Both the position numbers and the translations under genes were made by a program. 64,000 bases of DNA from positions 25,803,332-25,867,331 of the forward strand of contig NC_091944.1 in the NCBI RefSeq assembly GCF_041260155.1, read 5' to 3'. Under the pieces are notes generated by a model, which saw nothing but the letters and a program-made list of their open reading frames with translations, was not told the DNA's origin and made no database searches. Origin of the DNA: Ptychodera flava. Taxonomy: Eukaryota > Hemichordata > Enteropneusta > Ptychoderidae. Below are positions 1 through 10,247 of the stretch, piece by piece. Numbering within the stretch: position 1 is the first letter of the stretch; each line of letters starts with the position of its first letter.

Positions 1-79
<79 letters not shown>
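1..79. repeat. (TA)n microsatellite
   Basis: Almost pure alternating TA from the left edge of the window; it probably continues outside. Confidence 0.95.
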
Positions 80-553
80 AATCAGTTTTTAGGGTATATT
101 TTAAACATTCAGTAATCTGTTTAAATGAAATTGTTGTCATGCCAGTTGTAAGACATGAATTTCAAAGTGTCAAATTAAATAAAGTTTGAATACAGTATTT
201 AGAATGAGCTGTGAATGTATTCCACATTTCTATGCATAACCAGATGTTCAGAACTGTTGTACATGAATGGATGTCAATCATTAATATCAAAGTGAGAAAA
301 ACTGTAAATCAAAAGCTTTAATGGGTAATTAGACTTGCCATGAATCGAATTACATCCCCTGAGAAGCCATAGAGAGCTATTTTTAAAAATTGTAGCCAAA
401 TCTGATCATCATGTGCGCAGTGTCTGAGAGGACCTTAGATTGAAACCATGAAAACACATCTAATAATGACAAAAAAGAACAAATTTGGGAAACAAGAACA
501 TTTTTACAATAAACCTGTGACACAAAGGAAAATAATAGCATCAGTGATAATTA
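80..553. other. unassigned AT-rich sequence
   Basis: I see no convincing reading frame, RNA gene or repeat boundary here. Confidence 0.5.
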
Positions 554-695
554 GGCAATAAAGCACACCCAGCGATGGTATACCACGAGATTTTGACCAG
601 TTCACGACATATATGCACGAGCGATAGTGAGTGCATAAAGTGAACTGGTCAAAATCGAATGGTATACCATCGCTGGGTGTGCTTTATCGCTATTA
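554..695. repeat. foldback (palindromic) MITE-like element
   Basis: Two ~50-bp arms, reading GCAATAAAGCACACCCAGCG... on the left and its near-perfect reverse complement ending TGCTTTATCGC on the right, flank a ~30-bp loop. The arms include AGCGATGGTATACCA and its complement. This is the form of a small nonautonomous foldback DNA element; no target duplication is obvious. Confidence 0.7.
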
Positions 696-1022
696 TATCA
701 TAGCAGAATGTTGAAGTCCTGGCATGGAAAGTCAAAAGGGAAGGTTGCTCAAGCTAGGAAATCGCACGCGTGCCAGCCGTGGTATATCACCAATATACCA
801 CGTTTCTTTTCACATCTCGACCAATCAGATCACTGTATTTGCGCCATCAATAAACTGGTATGATATAATGAAAAATATCTTACTATTTTTCTCTTTCTTA
901 AGTATGTCACTGTATCAAAAGTCGTGAACGTGCATGTTGCTTTCTAATATGATTGCTGATTTCATAATGATTAGTACACTCTGCAAAACAGGCTTTTAAT
1001 TTGCAAACATCACTATATTCTG

Positions 1023-1023
<1 letters not shown>

Positions 1024-1088
<65 letters not shown>
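1024..1088. repeat. (TA)n microsatellite
   Basis: About 60 bp of alternating TA. It produces long Ile/Tyr open frames on the minus strand that are not genes. Confidence 0.95.
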
Positions 1089-1193
1089 GTATGTCTAATA
1101 TACGAGTCATGCGCCTGAAGGGCGTGCTGAAAATATGTCTGATCGCCGCCCTAATTTGAAGGCCGCGCAGAAAAAATGTTAAACATACTGATA

Positions 1194-1196
<3 letters not shown>

Positions 1197-1273
<77 letters not shown>
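1197..1273. repeat. (TA)n microsatellite
   Basis: About 75 bp of alternating TA. The ~110 bp between this and the previous array is non-repetitive. Confidence 0.95.
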
Positions 1274-1276
<3 letters not shown>

Positions 1277-1369
1277 TCAGGCTGACATATTAAAGTCACT
1301 TGCCCGAGGGGCGCTCTTAAAAAATGTCTGATAATTAATGAAAGTTTCGCACCGCCGGATAATGCAACT

Positions 1370-1515
1370 GAATGATGGAATTCGTGACTAGCAAGATGCA
1401 TTTTAGGCAAGTATGATCCCGTGTTGAAATTCAAAAACACACTGACCCCCATCACCAAAGTCAAAAACAGGGTGACCCAATGAATCCAGCGCCCTCACTG
1501 ACCAGTCCCTAGTAC
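1370..1515. repeat. dispersed repeat shared with upstream blocks of copies B and C
   Basis: The order of motifs (CAACTGAATGATG, then TTCAAAAACACACTGAC, then GGTGACCC...ATGAATCCA, then ACCAGTCCCT) recurs at about 20210-20440 and 31915-32115. It is a diverged dispersed repeat of unknown class, not a gene. Confidence 0.55.
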
Positions 1516-1575
1516 TACTCGTATGAATCAATGGATAAAATTGTGTGTAAATGTGTGCAAACAGTCCTACACTAA

Positions 1576-2297
1576 TCTTTACGGCCCTGATACGGTTTTG
1601 GCGGACCGAGGTTGTACGGCGGAAGGGCCCGAGCATGCGAGGGCCCGTTTGCCCACAGGGGGCTGTCTACATGTCCGTCCCCAGGGGTGGGTAGGTGTTT
1701 CGTTGTATCGCTAATAAAGATATATTCTACCAACCTTTGGTGTTTCGGTCTTAACTTAGCACTGCCCTTGACAATCTTGCGTATACGTTTTATCAACATG
1801 CTGCGTCTATTATCTGATGAGTTTGAGTGCCTAATTAGCCAAAGTAATCAAGGGTGAATTACTAATCTGTGGACGCTCTCACCAGATTATCACCGGATTA
1901 AATTTGACAAAGTCAATAACGAACGCACCAGCAAGGTATAACTGAAGTTATACCTTGCTGGTGCGTTCGTTATTGACTTTGTCAAATTTAATCCGGTGAT
2001 AATCTGGTGAGAGCGTCCACAGATTAGTAATTTACCCTTGATTACTTTGGCTAATTAGGCACTCAAACTCATCAGATAATATAGACGCAGCACGTTGATA
2101 AAACGTATACGCAAGATTGTCAAGGGCAGTGCCAAGTTAAGACCGAAACACCAAAGGTTGGTAGAATATATCTTTATTAGCGATACATCGAAACACCTAC
2201 CCACCCCTGGAGGACTGACCCCTGGGGCATGTAGACAGCCCCCTGTGTTTGCCGTACAACCGCGGTCTGCAAAAACCGTATCAGGGCCGTAAAGGTT
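1576..2297. repeat. ~720-bp near-perfect palindrome (foldback element)
   Basis: The arms run outward from a four-base loop centred near 1944 (GGTATAAC-TGAA-GTTATACC). They stay complementary out to CTTTACGGCCCTGA on the left and TCAGGGCCGTAAAG on the right, roughly 360 bp each. The inner ~250 bp of each arm is almost identical. Outer parts differ by a few small indels, for example in the C/G-rich segment near 1660-1690 and 2205-2240. Length and shape fit a foldback DNA transposon or an inverted duplication; no coding capacity is visible. Confidence 0.85.
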
Positions 2298-3396
2298 TTA
2301 TCATATACCTTATGGAATGATAAATATATAGTTAAAAATACTGTGCAAAGATTTGAAGATAGAAATTCATGCAATGTCAAACATTTATCGCTATTTTTGT
2401 ATATTTTTCGGAAAAGCGATGGCCGTATCCCGTCGCGTCGTCATTTGTTTACCTGTAGAACTTGTAGCGCAATGCACGTATACCAACAAAGCATGAGACG
2501 TAAAATGAGGTGTAAGAAGAACGGTGTGGTGTAACTTATCGTAAATTTTCACTGCACCGGCAGGGGGATGCGATCATCAGTGAATAGCTCGATTGAAAGA
2601 AATATTGTGTCTTTAATTTTATGAGATTTCGCGATGAAATTACCGTGTATACGAGGCTGCGCGACGATGACGCGACGGCGGCTTACGGCTATATAGGCTT
2701 AGCTTATCTGTTGCACGATCGAACTCGATCGGATTTATATTCAATTCACTTTCAAATATTTCAGAAAGGCAGACATCATCGATAATCAACATTTGATTTT
2801 AATATAAAACCCTGAGAAATATCACCGGTTTTCGTTAACTTCACTGTCGCCCGTACGATGAGAACGGAGGAGCCGTTCAAATCTCGCACTGGCTTTGTTT
2901 ACGACTGGAACGTTTGCTGATAACAACGCGCGTAGTAACCAGAATGAAGCTAGTTCTGAAATGCACGCGCTTGGCCATATTTTGGCAAAGTGTACCTGGG
3001 CGTGATACAGCAACTTATTACACAAATGTGAGACTGTCTTTTTCCCATAGCGTTACTCAGGAACGTGGCTCGAGGTATATGATAATATACGATCCCTACT
3101 GGCGAGCCAGCCGAATGAAATTAATGTCAGACATCTTATTGCACGCCTATGTTGCAAAACGTTCGGTACATGTAAGGCACAGAGCAAATACACTGTAAAT
3201 CGCCAAGTTGTCACTCGGGATGCGATGGATCAGACAAACCCAACTGCAAACTCTTAGCTTCAACGCTATTTCCACTATTTTTGTCCATATTTTCAAATTA
3301 AGGTCACTTGCAAACGGCGATACTGACATTACCGTTACAAAAGTGATTCAATACTTCCAATGAAAGAGCCATGATCTGAAGAAACTTTATAGCTCT
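2298..3396. other. unassigned sequence
   Basis: Relatively CpG-rich around 2400-2720 and 2820-3010. Short open frames exist on both strands, but none has recognisable domains or a supporting splice pattern. Confidence 0.4.
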
Positions 3397-3588
3397 TTAA
3401 AGGTATACTGTCACCTGTTCCAATTTTGCCACAGTTACCATGGAAAGAGAAAATCTAACCAATCACAGATTTTAAGCGGGTGGCCGCTTTTTAAAAACAG
3501 CGCCCTCACATGGGCATTTTAAATACCAAGGAACGCCCCTTTGACCATATTTGGCATATTGAGATTACAGGTGACTTTATACCTTTAA
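3397..3588. mobile_element. 192-bp TTAA MITE
   Basis: It begins TTAAAGGTATACTGTCACCTG and ends in the inverse CAGGTGACTTTATACCTTTAA. The ends are ~20-bp imperfect terminal inverted repeats that include a TTAA target, as in piggyBac- or Kolobok-type nonautonomous elements. The interior holds no open frame. Confidence 0.75.
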
Positions 3589-4089
3589 CAATACTCTGTT
3601 CTGACATCGACAACTTTTGTCCGTTAATCACGCGGTTTATCACAAGTTAACACCAGAGGGCGCACACGACCAAACAAGTTTGTTTCATAAAAAATACAAA
3701 AGTTGATGGATGATAAATGCAAATCGTTGAAAAAAATGCAAAGGTTTGTCAGGCGATAATACAATATTGTTAAAACATGTACAGCATATTGTATGGTTCC
3801 ATTATTAGTTTCATCGGTAGTTTAGTCTTACAATGCCCAGGAACGTTACGTGAATTGCAGTGACTGTTCCCCTCCAATCAACTTCAGTCTCCACCATTCC
3901 TTCCGACAAACAAATGTTCTCTTCCGGAATGTTCAACTTATCACCCGCGACCTTTCATGTCCTTCGTTAATGAATTGTTGATAGGGCCGTACGGAACATA
4001 AAAAACCTTTATCGTGAAACCTTAAAATCAACGACGAAATGTTGATTAAGTTTGATTGACGCTGAGAGCTCTGAACACGCCGACATGAA
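3589..4089. other. unassigned sequence
   Basis: No supported gene. A CCAGAGGGCGC motif near 3650 is a common fragment of invertebrate dispersed repeats. Confidence 0.4.
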
Positions 4090-4527
4090 TCTCGGGCAGG
4101 AACAGCTGTTAGAAGTCGTTCGAAAGACATTAATTACAAAACTGCACCATGCAATATTTGGAACCATGCAGTAATTCAAGAGGACTCCTTGTCCAAACTT
4201 GTGCCGAGGGGCATACATGTACACCTCAAACTGTGAAGCCTCATAATAATGTACCGCATACTATTTTTTTTCGAAATTCCCATAAGACGAACAGATAGAG
4301 TCATTGATATCCATGGCGATAAGTGGGTACTTAGGAACTTTGAACCTTTTCGCCTTATATAGACTTTGAACATGGAAAGTTGATGAAATATAGACCTTTG
4401 ACTCCTTGATTACTACCCCAGCACAAGTGTACTCAGTTCTAGACAGTGAACGAGGTTCCACCCACCCAGGCTGCTTCTCGCCAGTTTTTAATAAAATAAC
4501 AACCAAGCAATTGCAATAACTATACAA
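4090..4527 (-). pseudogene. possible decayed exon, unrecognised
   Basis: On the minus strand, one frame reads from about 4430 down through KYPLIAMDINDSICSSYGNF. After one in-frame stop near 4259 it continues in the same frame with YAVHYYEASQFEVYMYAPRH. The composition is protein-like (few low-complexity runs, mixed charged and aromatic residues), and an acceptor-like CTGTCTAG precedes it. I do not recognise the family. It may be a pseudo-exon or a chance frame. Confidence 0.25.
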
Positions 4528-4837
4528 CTCTACCTAACCGAGGTTACCACTCTATGTTCACAAAAGTTGTAGAAGAGGATTTTAAACCCAAAGAAAATAA
4601 CAAAAGCCGTTAGACAGGAGATCAACTCAGCACAACACTGCAACAAGACGTCAATTGTACATCCAGGGGTCTAGCAGCTAGTATATGACGTCAAAACAAA
4701 TTCAATAATACAAATCATACAACTTGAAGGTAATAAATTACCAGGTCCTTTAGTATAAAATATCAAAAAGAAAATATTTACAAGATAATGAAGGACAATC
4801 TTGAACCACGAATACAATCATAGGTGGTGGTACCGGG
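4528..4837. other. unassigned sequence
   Basis: No gene or clear repeat structure seen. Confidence 0.4.
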
Positions 4838-4886
4838 TGATGCTCGGAAGAGAATGCTCTGGAGATGTTGTCTTGTGGACCAATAG
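4838..4886. repeat. 46-bp segment inverted relative to the copy C flank
   Basis: ATGCTCGGAAGAGAATGCTC and the bases after it match the reverse complement of about 32130-32175. The sequence to the right (ATCATCATATCAACTTTAGC) is in the same orientation at both places. This suggests a micro-inversion or template switch at the edge of the duplicated block. Confidence 0.6.
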
Positions 4887-4904
4887 TGGTGTAGGTGAGC
4901 CACA

Positions 4905-6140
4905 ATATCATCATATCAACTTTAGCATCAACTTTGTCAAATCCATATCCACAATGAATTTCTCATTGGTTTGGAACTTTCTTTATTTTGCTTGTCTCCA
5001 TTTTTGCCAACACTCATTAAACAAAGACAAGATGCAATCTGTCACTCAATCAGTAATATAATCAACCAAACTTAGTAGTGAGATTACTAAGTGGAGCTAA
5101 AATCATCTGTCAAAGGAAATCCAAAGCCGCCATGACACCATTCAAAGCTAGTGTTGGGCGCATAATATTAATATATAAGAGACATATATCACCTACATCT
5201 GGAGTTTTGACACTTACATTAATTATTTTCACAGCAAATTTCACGTGAAAGGCCGGTTGCTATGTTAACAATTTATGATTTAATAGATTCAAATTTGAAA
5301 AATGACACGATGACACTAAAATTTTAGCATAATACTATTTCTAAGTTGGCGGTTCCATTATAAAGACCACAAAACTAGACGTAAAGGGCAAAGAACTCCC
5401 GCACTGTTCGTGGTCAAAATTCTACCTTCAGTACTTTTACTCATAAATGTCATAATAAAAACTGGGAAAACTCGAATTTTTTATCTTTCGATTTTCTCTA
5501 CTTTTAGTGTGTCACTTGGTTTCCCAAGCACAAATAGCATGAGTGATTTATGTCGCAATTTTGTTGAGCTTTGGCTACTTTTTTCGTTACACTGACTGGA
5601 CTGTATAGCAACTTAAGAAGACATTAAATACTGATATTATGGTTAATGCGCACCACCAGCTGGCAACCATTGGTGAAATATATGAGAAAAATACAATATA
5701 GTGAGCTTCATAAATTTATCAATAAATAATTAAAGTAGAAATATCAGTATGTCGACAAAAATCGTTTTGGAACTACAGCGTAATCACTCTAAACCCCCAT
5801 TAATTTTCCGATAAGAACCAATCAACAATAGTCACGCGGCATACGCGGGTAGCCGTCTGCTACTAAGATAACCGAAGAATAATCCAGCAGTTAACGACAA
5901 ATAAGTGACAATCACGAGAACTAAAGTCTTGTAATTACGAGAATGGAAAATTCGTAATTATGAGAATTGAGACCTTGTAATTACAATTTTCTCTTGCAAA
6001 AATGGCACGAATACGCTTCCTGAATAACTGAGTCTGTTTTGTATTTCAGACAATGAGCCTCAGCTACATTATAGTCATTTTGTTTATTTAAATCGATCAC
6101 TGTCAGTCAAGTTTTCCGTTATCCATAGGCCCTATGCGTT
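4905..6140 (+). repeat. distal upstream block of copy A (duplicated with copy C)
   Basis: About 1.2 kb that is highly similar to 32180-33262 upstream of copy C, starting ATCATCATATCAACTTTAGC and ending TTATCCATAGGCCC. No gene is supported inside. Copy B lacks it: there, sequence like 32115 runs straight into the proximal upstream block at ~20460. Confidence 0.8.
5905..5997. repeat. CTCGTAATTACGAG-type minisatellite, short array
   Basis: About four degenerate ~22-bp units built around TCTTGTAATTACGAGAAT. Same family as arrays near 19730, 31430, 33030, 46437 and 57440. Confidence 0.7.
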
Positions 6141-6244
6141 ATCACAGTGTCGAAAGGCCAGCCAGTTAATCCGAATTTTGAAGACAAGGTAAGCGTAAAA
6201 GGCCAAATCAGTACCAAAAGACAGGCATCTCTATCTTTTTAAAG

Positions 6245-7966
6245 TATACACAATTCTTGACCGCGAGGTATCCGGTTACTCGCGGCTTATTGCATTAAAG
6301 CGATTTATCAAATTTTCGTACATTTTTCGTCAATGACGTCACCTGGTTGTCAAGATACTCGCCGGCACTTCTGAATGGTACATGGCCGGCGTACCGCGTC
6401 GGGTGAACTTGGCATGGCCTGAAAACTTGCAGCAGGTTATTGTCGGACGCAGCCAGCACTGTCTATGTTACTATGTGATTTGTGAAAACGTTGTCTGTGA
6501 TTCATACATTCATTGTTGCAACTAAATTGGGTATAACTATGACTCTCACAATACTTTGGAAAAACAGATGTATTTCAACTGAGCGCTCTCTGACTGTCAG
6601 GCAGACTGTGAAGAATAGTGTTCAGCGATGACTGCGAGTTTAACCGCGAAGACAAATTGCCATCAAATATTTAGACAAAAGGTAATAATTAAATGCTCAA
6701 AATCCTCCGTAGGGTGTAACAGGAAGTGTTTACCCTTTGATAAACTATCGTTTTACGAAAATTCGAAAAAAAAATCACGCCAAGTGCATGCAAATGATCT
6801 GCGTCATCAGTAATCCTAGTCTGTACACCCAAAACCGTGTACATTCCCAAAATCCAGTGCAGCGAATATGAATATGAGCTGGCAAAGTCAAAACGTTTGT
6901 AATGGTAGCGTGGCATCTTCATGTTCCTCTTATTAGGCATAAAAATTCCTTCCATGTTCCTCCGAATAAAGAAACCATAAAAATAAAACTGTTGAAAATT
7001 AAACACATTTCGGAAGTTGAATTTGCTACTTTGGATCTGAATAAAGTGAAGTATTTTTGCCACGTCTACAACAACATTTTTCGATTTCCTGATGGTTTGC
7101 AAAAAGCATAGTATTACTTTCCTATAGTTTGCTTTAGATAAGGAAACCTAACTCTTTTTGTGGTCCAATTTATTCAGTGAACCTGCTTTGGAGATGTCAG
7201 AAATTTGTCTTTGTCAATAGCTACTAATTATGTATTAATTTAGAAGTATTACAAGCCATGTCTCATCTCCGTCGTTCTAAAGATTTCCATCGTTAGTTTT
7301 TCAAATTTGTCACTCAAAAGGCATTAAGCTTATACACCCTTAACAAACATACTAATTGAGAGCCTGTCTGGAATTCTTAATCGCAACAGTGAAACATTTT
7401 TTTTTATTTTGCTTATTTTAACTTAAGCCTGAAATATCAGTATGTCGATATAAATCACTTTAAATCCAATTAATATTCCTATCCATAAAATATAGTTATG
7501 TAGCAAATACGTTCAAGCTGTTTCGTATTAGCGGAATCCTTGTAACAGTTCACTATGAATGAGGGCACGATACTGTTTACTGTTTCAAATTTGGCACTCA
7601 AAAGGCATTAAGCTTATGCACCCTTAACAAACATACTAATTGAGAGCCTGTCTGGAATTCTTAATCGCAACAGTGAAACATTTTTTTTATATTGATTTGC
7701 TTATTTTAACTTAAGCCTGAAATATCAGTATGTCGATATAAATCCCTTTAAATCCAATTAATGTTCCGATCCATAAAATATAGTTATGTGGCAAATACGT
7801 TCAAGCTGTTTCGTATTAGGAGAATCCTTGTGACAGTTCACTATGAATGCGGGCAGAATACTGTTTACTCGCAAGAAGCCAAATATGCTATTACTGACAT
7901 CAAGGATGAGGGAGAGAGGACAGACAGAGGGGAGAGAGGGACACAGACATAACACACATACAGTGT
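6245..7966 (+). repeat. proximal upstream block of copy A
   Basis: Starts AATTCTTGACCGCGAGGTATC and is repeated upstream of copy B (20464), copy C (truncated, from 35244) and copy D (59869). It carries conserved stretches such as CACTGAGCGCTCTCTGACTG and ends at a short GA-rich tract. Its constant position ~2-4 kb before exon 1 makes it a candidate for promoter or 5' transcribed sequence, but no TATA box or start site can be assigned with confidence. Confidence 0.75.
7305..7866 (+). repeat. ~280-bp tandem duplication
   Basis: The unit from CACTCAAAAGGCATTAAGC to GATACTGTTTACT occurs twice in a row (from ~7309 and from ~7590) with a few differences. Copies B, C and D have one unit, so this is private to copy A. 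Confidence 0.85.
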
Positions 7967-10006
7967 GCGAAATTAACGTCGGTCCGACGGTCCGAGACCG
8001 ACAGATTTCTCGTCGAGCCGAAAGTTTTTAGCAACATGTCGGTCCGTATGACCGACTGGAATTTGGAATAGATTATGAAAATTTATCCGTCAAGACCTGT
8101 AACAGATGCAGATAATGACTAACTTTGTATCATATGATTCAGACTTGAATTTCATGCACCTATCAATGTTTTCCACCGTTGGAGTGCGGGGCAACAGGGG
8201 ATATTGATCGCACTTCGTGTCCTGGTAGTGGAGAATTCGATCCATGGTACGCCAGACGGGGAGGGGGTGAGAATGTCGCAACATAGTAATTATTTTGTCT
8301 TTCGACGTTTTACATTTACGGAGTCTAATCCCTCCGATCGAGGCGCATAGCACGGTGCAGCTGATTACATTCAGATCAGTATGAATTACGTCCGTGCATG
8401 CAAATTCTAGCAATGGAATGGATTTATTTTGGTGCAACAATGCAATACAATATTATAATAATGTCTAGTGAGTGTAACCCTGGTAATTTTAGCATTTCTG
8501 TGTCATATGATAACAACACCCGGTATCACTTCACTAATTCCACACTTCAAGTGTTCGGAATTTACAATTACACAAATGTACATAATGCAGCCCTTCATTT
8601 TATTAAACTGACTCCGTTTTCTTTGCTTTGATATTCAATTGACGCGTCCAAAACATAAACGGTTCACAGAAGAGTTTAGGACAAAAACCTACTACGAGTA
8701 CAGTACTGTTGCCTAAACATATTTGGTTTTGAACATGGTGGTATTTTTTTACCTCGATGGTTTTGAACTACACCCAATACAAGGATAAGATGTTACACGA
8801 CAGCCCAATAGTGCTACCTGCAGTCGACAGTCAAGTTCACGTTTCGCTACGTTTGATTCTTGACCGTTTGATTCTTGATTTTATAAAACAGAGCGGCCTT
8901 ATCATTAACAGTTTTTTCGAGTTGCACGATCCGTCGTGTATACTCTCAGAGGCCGAGAGTAGGGCTTCAAATTGTTTCGATGTATACCGGTACCGTTTTA
9001 CGTTAGGCAAGCAAAACTCACCGTCATCCTGGGCTGTACGCCTAAATATCGCAAAAAATTACGTCTTTTAAGATTTTACGGTATCATTAACTGATCGTGT
9101 CGCGATCGTTTTCAGCAGTATAGAATGTCTGTCAAACTTTTCAGAATCATTTTAAAAGGCGATGAGACCTAGCAATCGCTCAGTCAAAACTTTTCAATCA
9201 GAAAATATGCATTCATTTCCGCGAGTGGCGACGTGTGCCATTCATGTTGTCTGCAATTTCTATAATCGAGAAAAAAGTTACGATACTTGTCCTTTAAATT
9301 TAAAGTATAACTTCACCTGTTTCTTCATGAATGCAACAGAGGCTACATTTAAGCCTATTTATTTTTTGAAAAAATTTGAAAGTAAGCCATACGTCATATC
9401 AAAGTACATACCAAGTATTTTCTTCCTTCTGTTTTACATTACAATTAAAAAAGACGTAGTGATCAATGTTTGCATAAAAAATTATTCATACACTCCCCTT
9501 ACTCATGACCGTTTTCAGGGTACTAAGGTATTCACTAACTCCTCTACCACTAGCGTTTGCTAATTTTAGAAATGATTTTCAGGCCGCCAACAATTTCCAA
9601 ATCACAATATCACATGCCCTGGTGTAGTGAACAATTTTACATAGCCATGTAGAGAACATCATCTCCCATAGACTGTCATGAGAGACAAACTGTCTCACTT
9701 TCATCACCCACACGTAGTCAGTGAGTGAACCTGTATTCGCCGGCCCCCTGGGTGTTTGACATCATTTTATGGTCCGAAAGTGGGGGTTTGACATGGCAAA
9801 AAAAGTCAAATTCTCCTGTTAGTCCTATATTCCCCCCCTCCCCCGTGGTGGAAAACATTGATAAATGTGTGCGCATGACAGTGAGGAAGATGAAGGCTGT
9901 GATCTTTTTCAGATTCCAGATCATGTAGCTGAATGATGCATTCACTTACACTATTCTGCAATCTATGTGAACAATAGTCCTTTTGTATTGATAAAAGGAC
10001 ACGAAA
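7967..10006. mobile_element. 2-kb insert in copy A upstream region, hAT-like left end
   Basis: Copies C and B run directly from the GA tract to the ACAGGTTGCCTAGCATTTG segment; copy A has ~2 kb extra here. The left edge reads CAGTGTGCGAAATTAACGTC, a typical hAT-type terminus, but I found no matching right end. The insert may therefore be truncated or composite. It holds two inverted copies of a ~60-bp repeat (about 8155-8215 and 9805-9870, sharing TATCAATGTTTTCCACC). Open frames at 8757-9071 and 9162-9563 are unrecognised and not called as genes. Confidence 0.5.
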
Positions 10007-10247
10007 AATTAAATATTACAACATTTGCCAGATTTATGCAAAGGTTTAATAGGCTGTCTCATTAATACGGAACAGGTTGCCTAAAGCTATATGTCATATT
10101 TGTATCCTGATCAAATCTTTGCAAAGGTTAAAGGGTAGCGTTTTGGTCAGGTATCGCAGATGCTCCACCTACAACGAATGATTGTATCGTTCTCCATATT
10201 TCTTTGTGTTCAACAGCAACCTCTCTTCTTTGAAAATCACTCGGACC
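10007..10247 (+). promoter_or_regulatory. conserved sequence just 5' of exon 1, copy A
   Basis: About 240 bp conserved before exon 1 in all four copies, including CAGGTTGCCTAAAGC, GGGTAGCGTTT and ATCGCAGATGCTCCACCTA. It probably contains the 5' untranslated region; no core promoter element is certain. Confidence 0.4.

Noticed and set aside
1024-1464. 146-codon minus-strand frame
   Set aside because: It is produced mainly by (TA)n arrays read as Ile-Tyr repeats.
6902-7111. Open frame conserved in copy B (21138-21377) with HVP, KIKLLKI and EVEFATLDLN strings
   Set aside because: The whole block is duplicated at high identity, so conservation of a short frame is expected. Copies C and D break it, and a similar open frame exists on the opposite strand.
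8757-9563. Two open frames of 104 and 133 codons in the copy A upstream insert
   Set aside because: No recognisable transposase or other domain, no splice support, and AT-rich composition makes such lengths plausible by chance.
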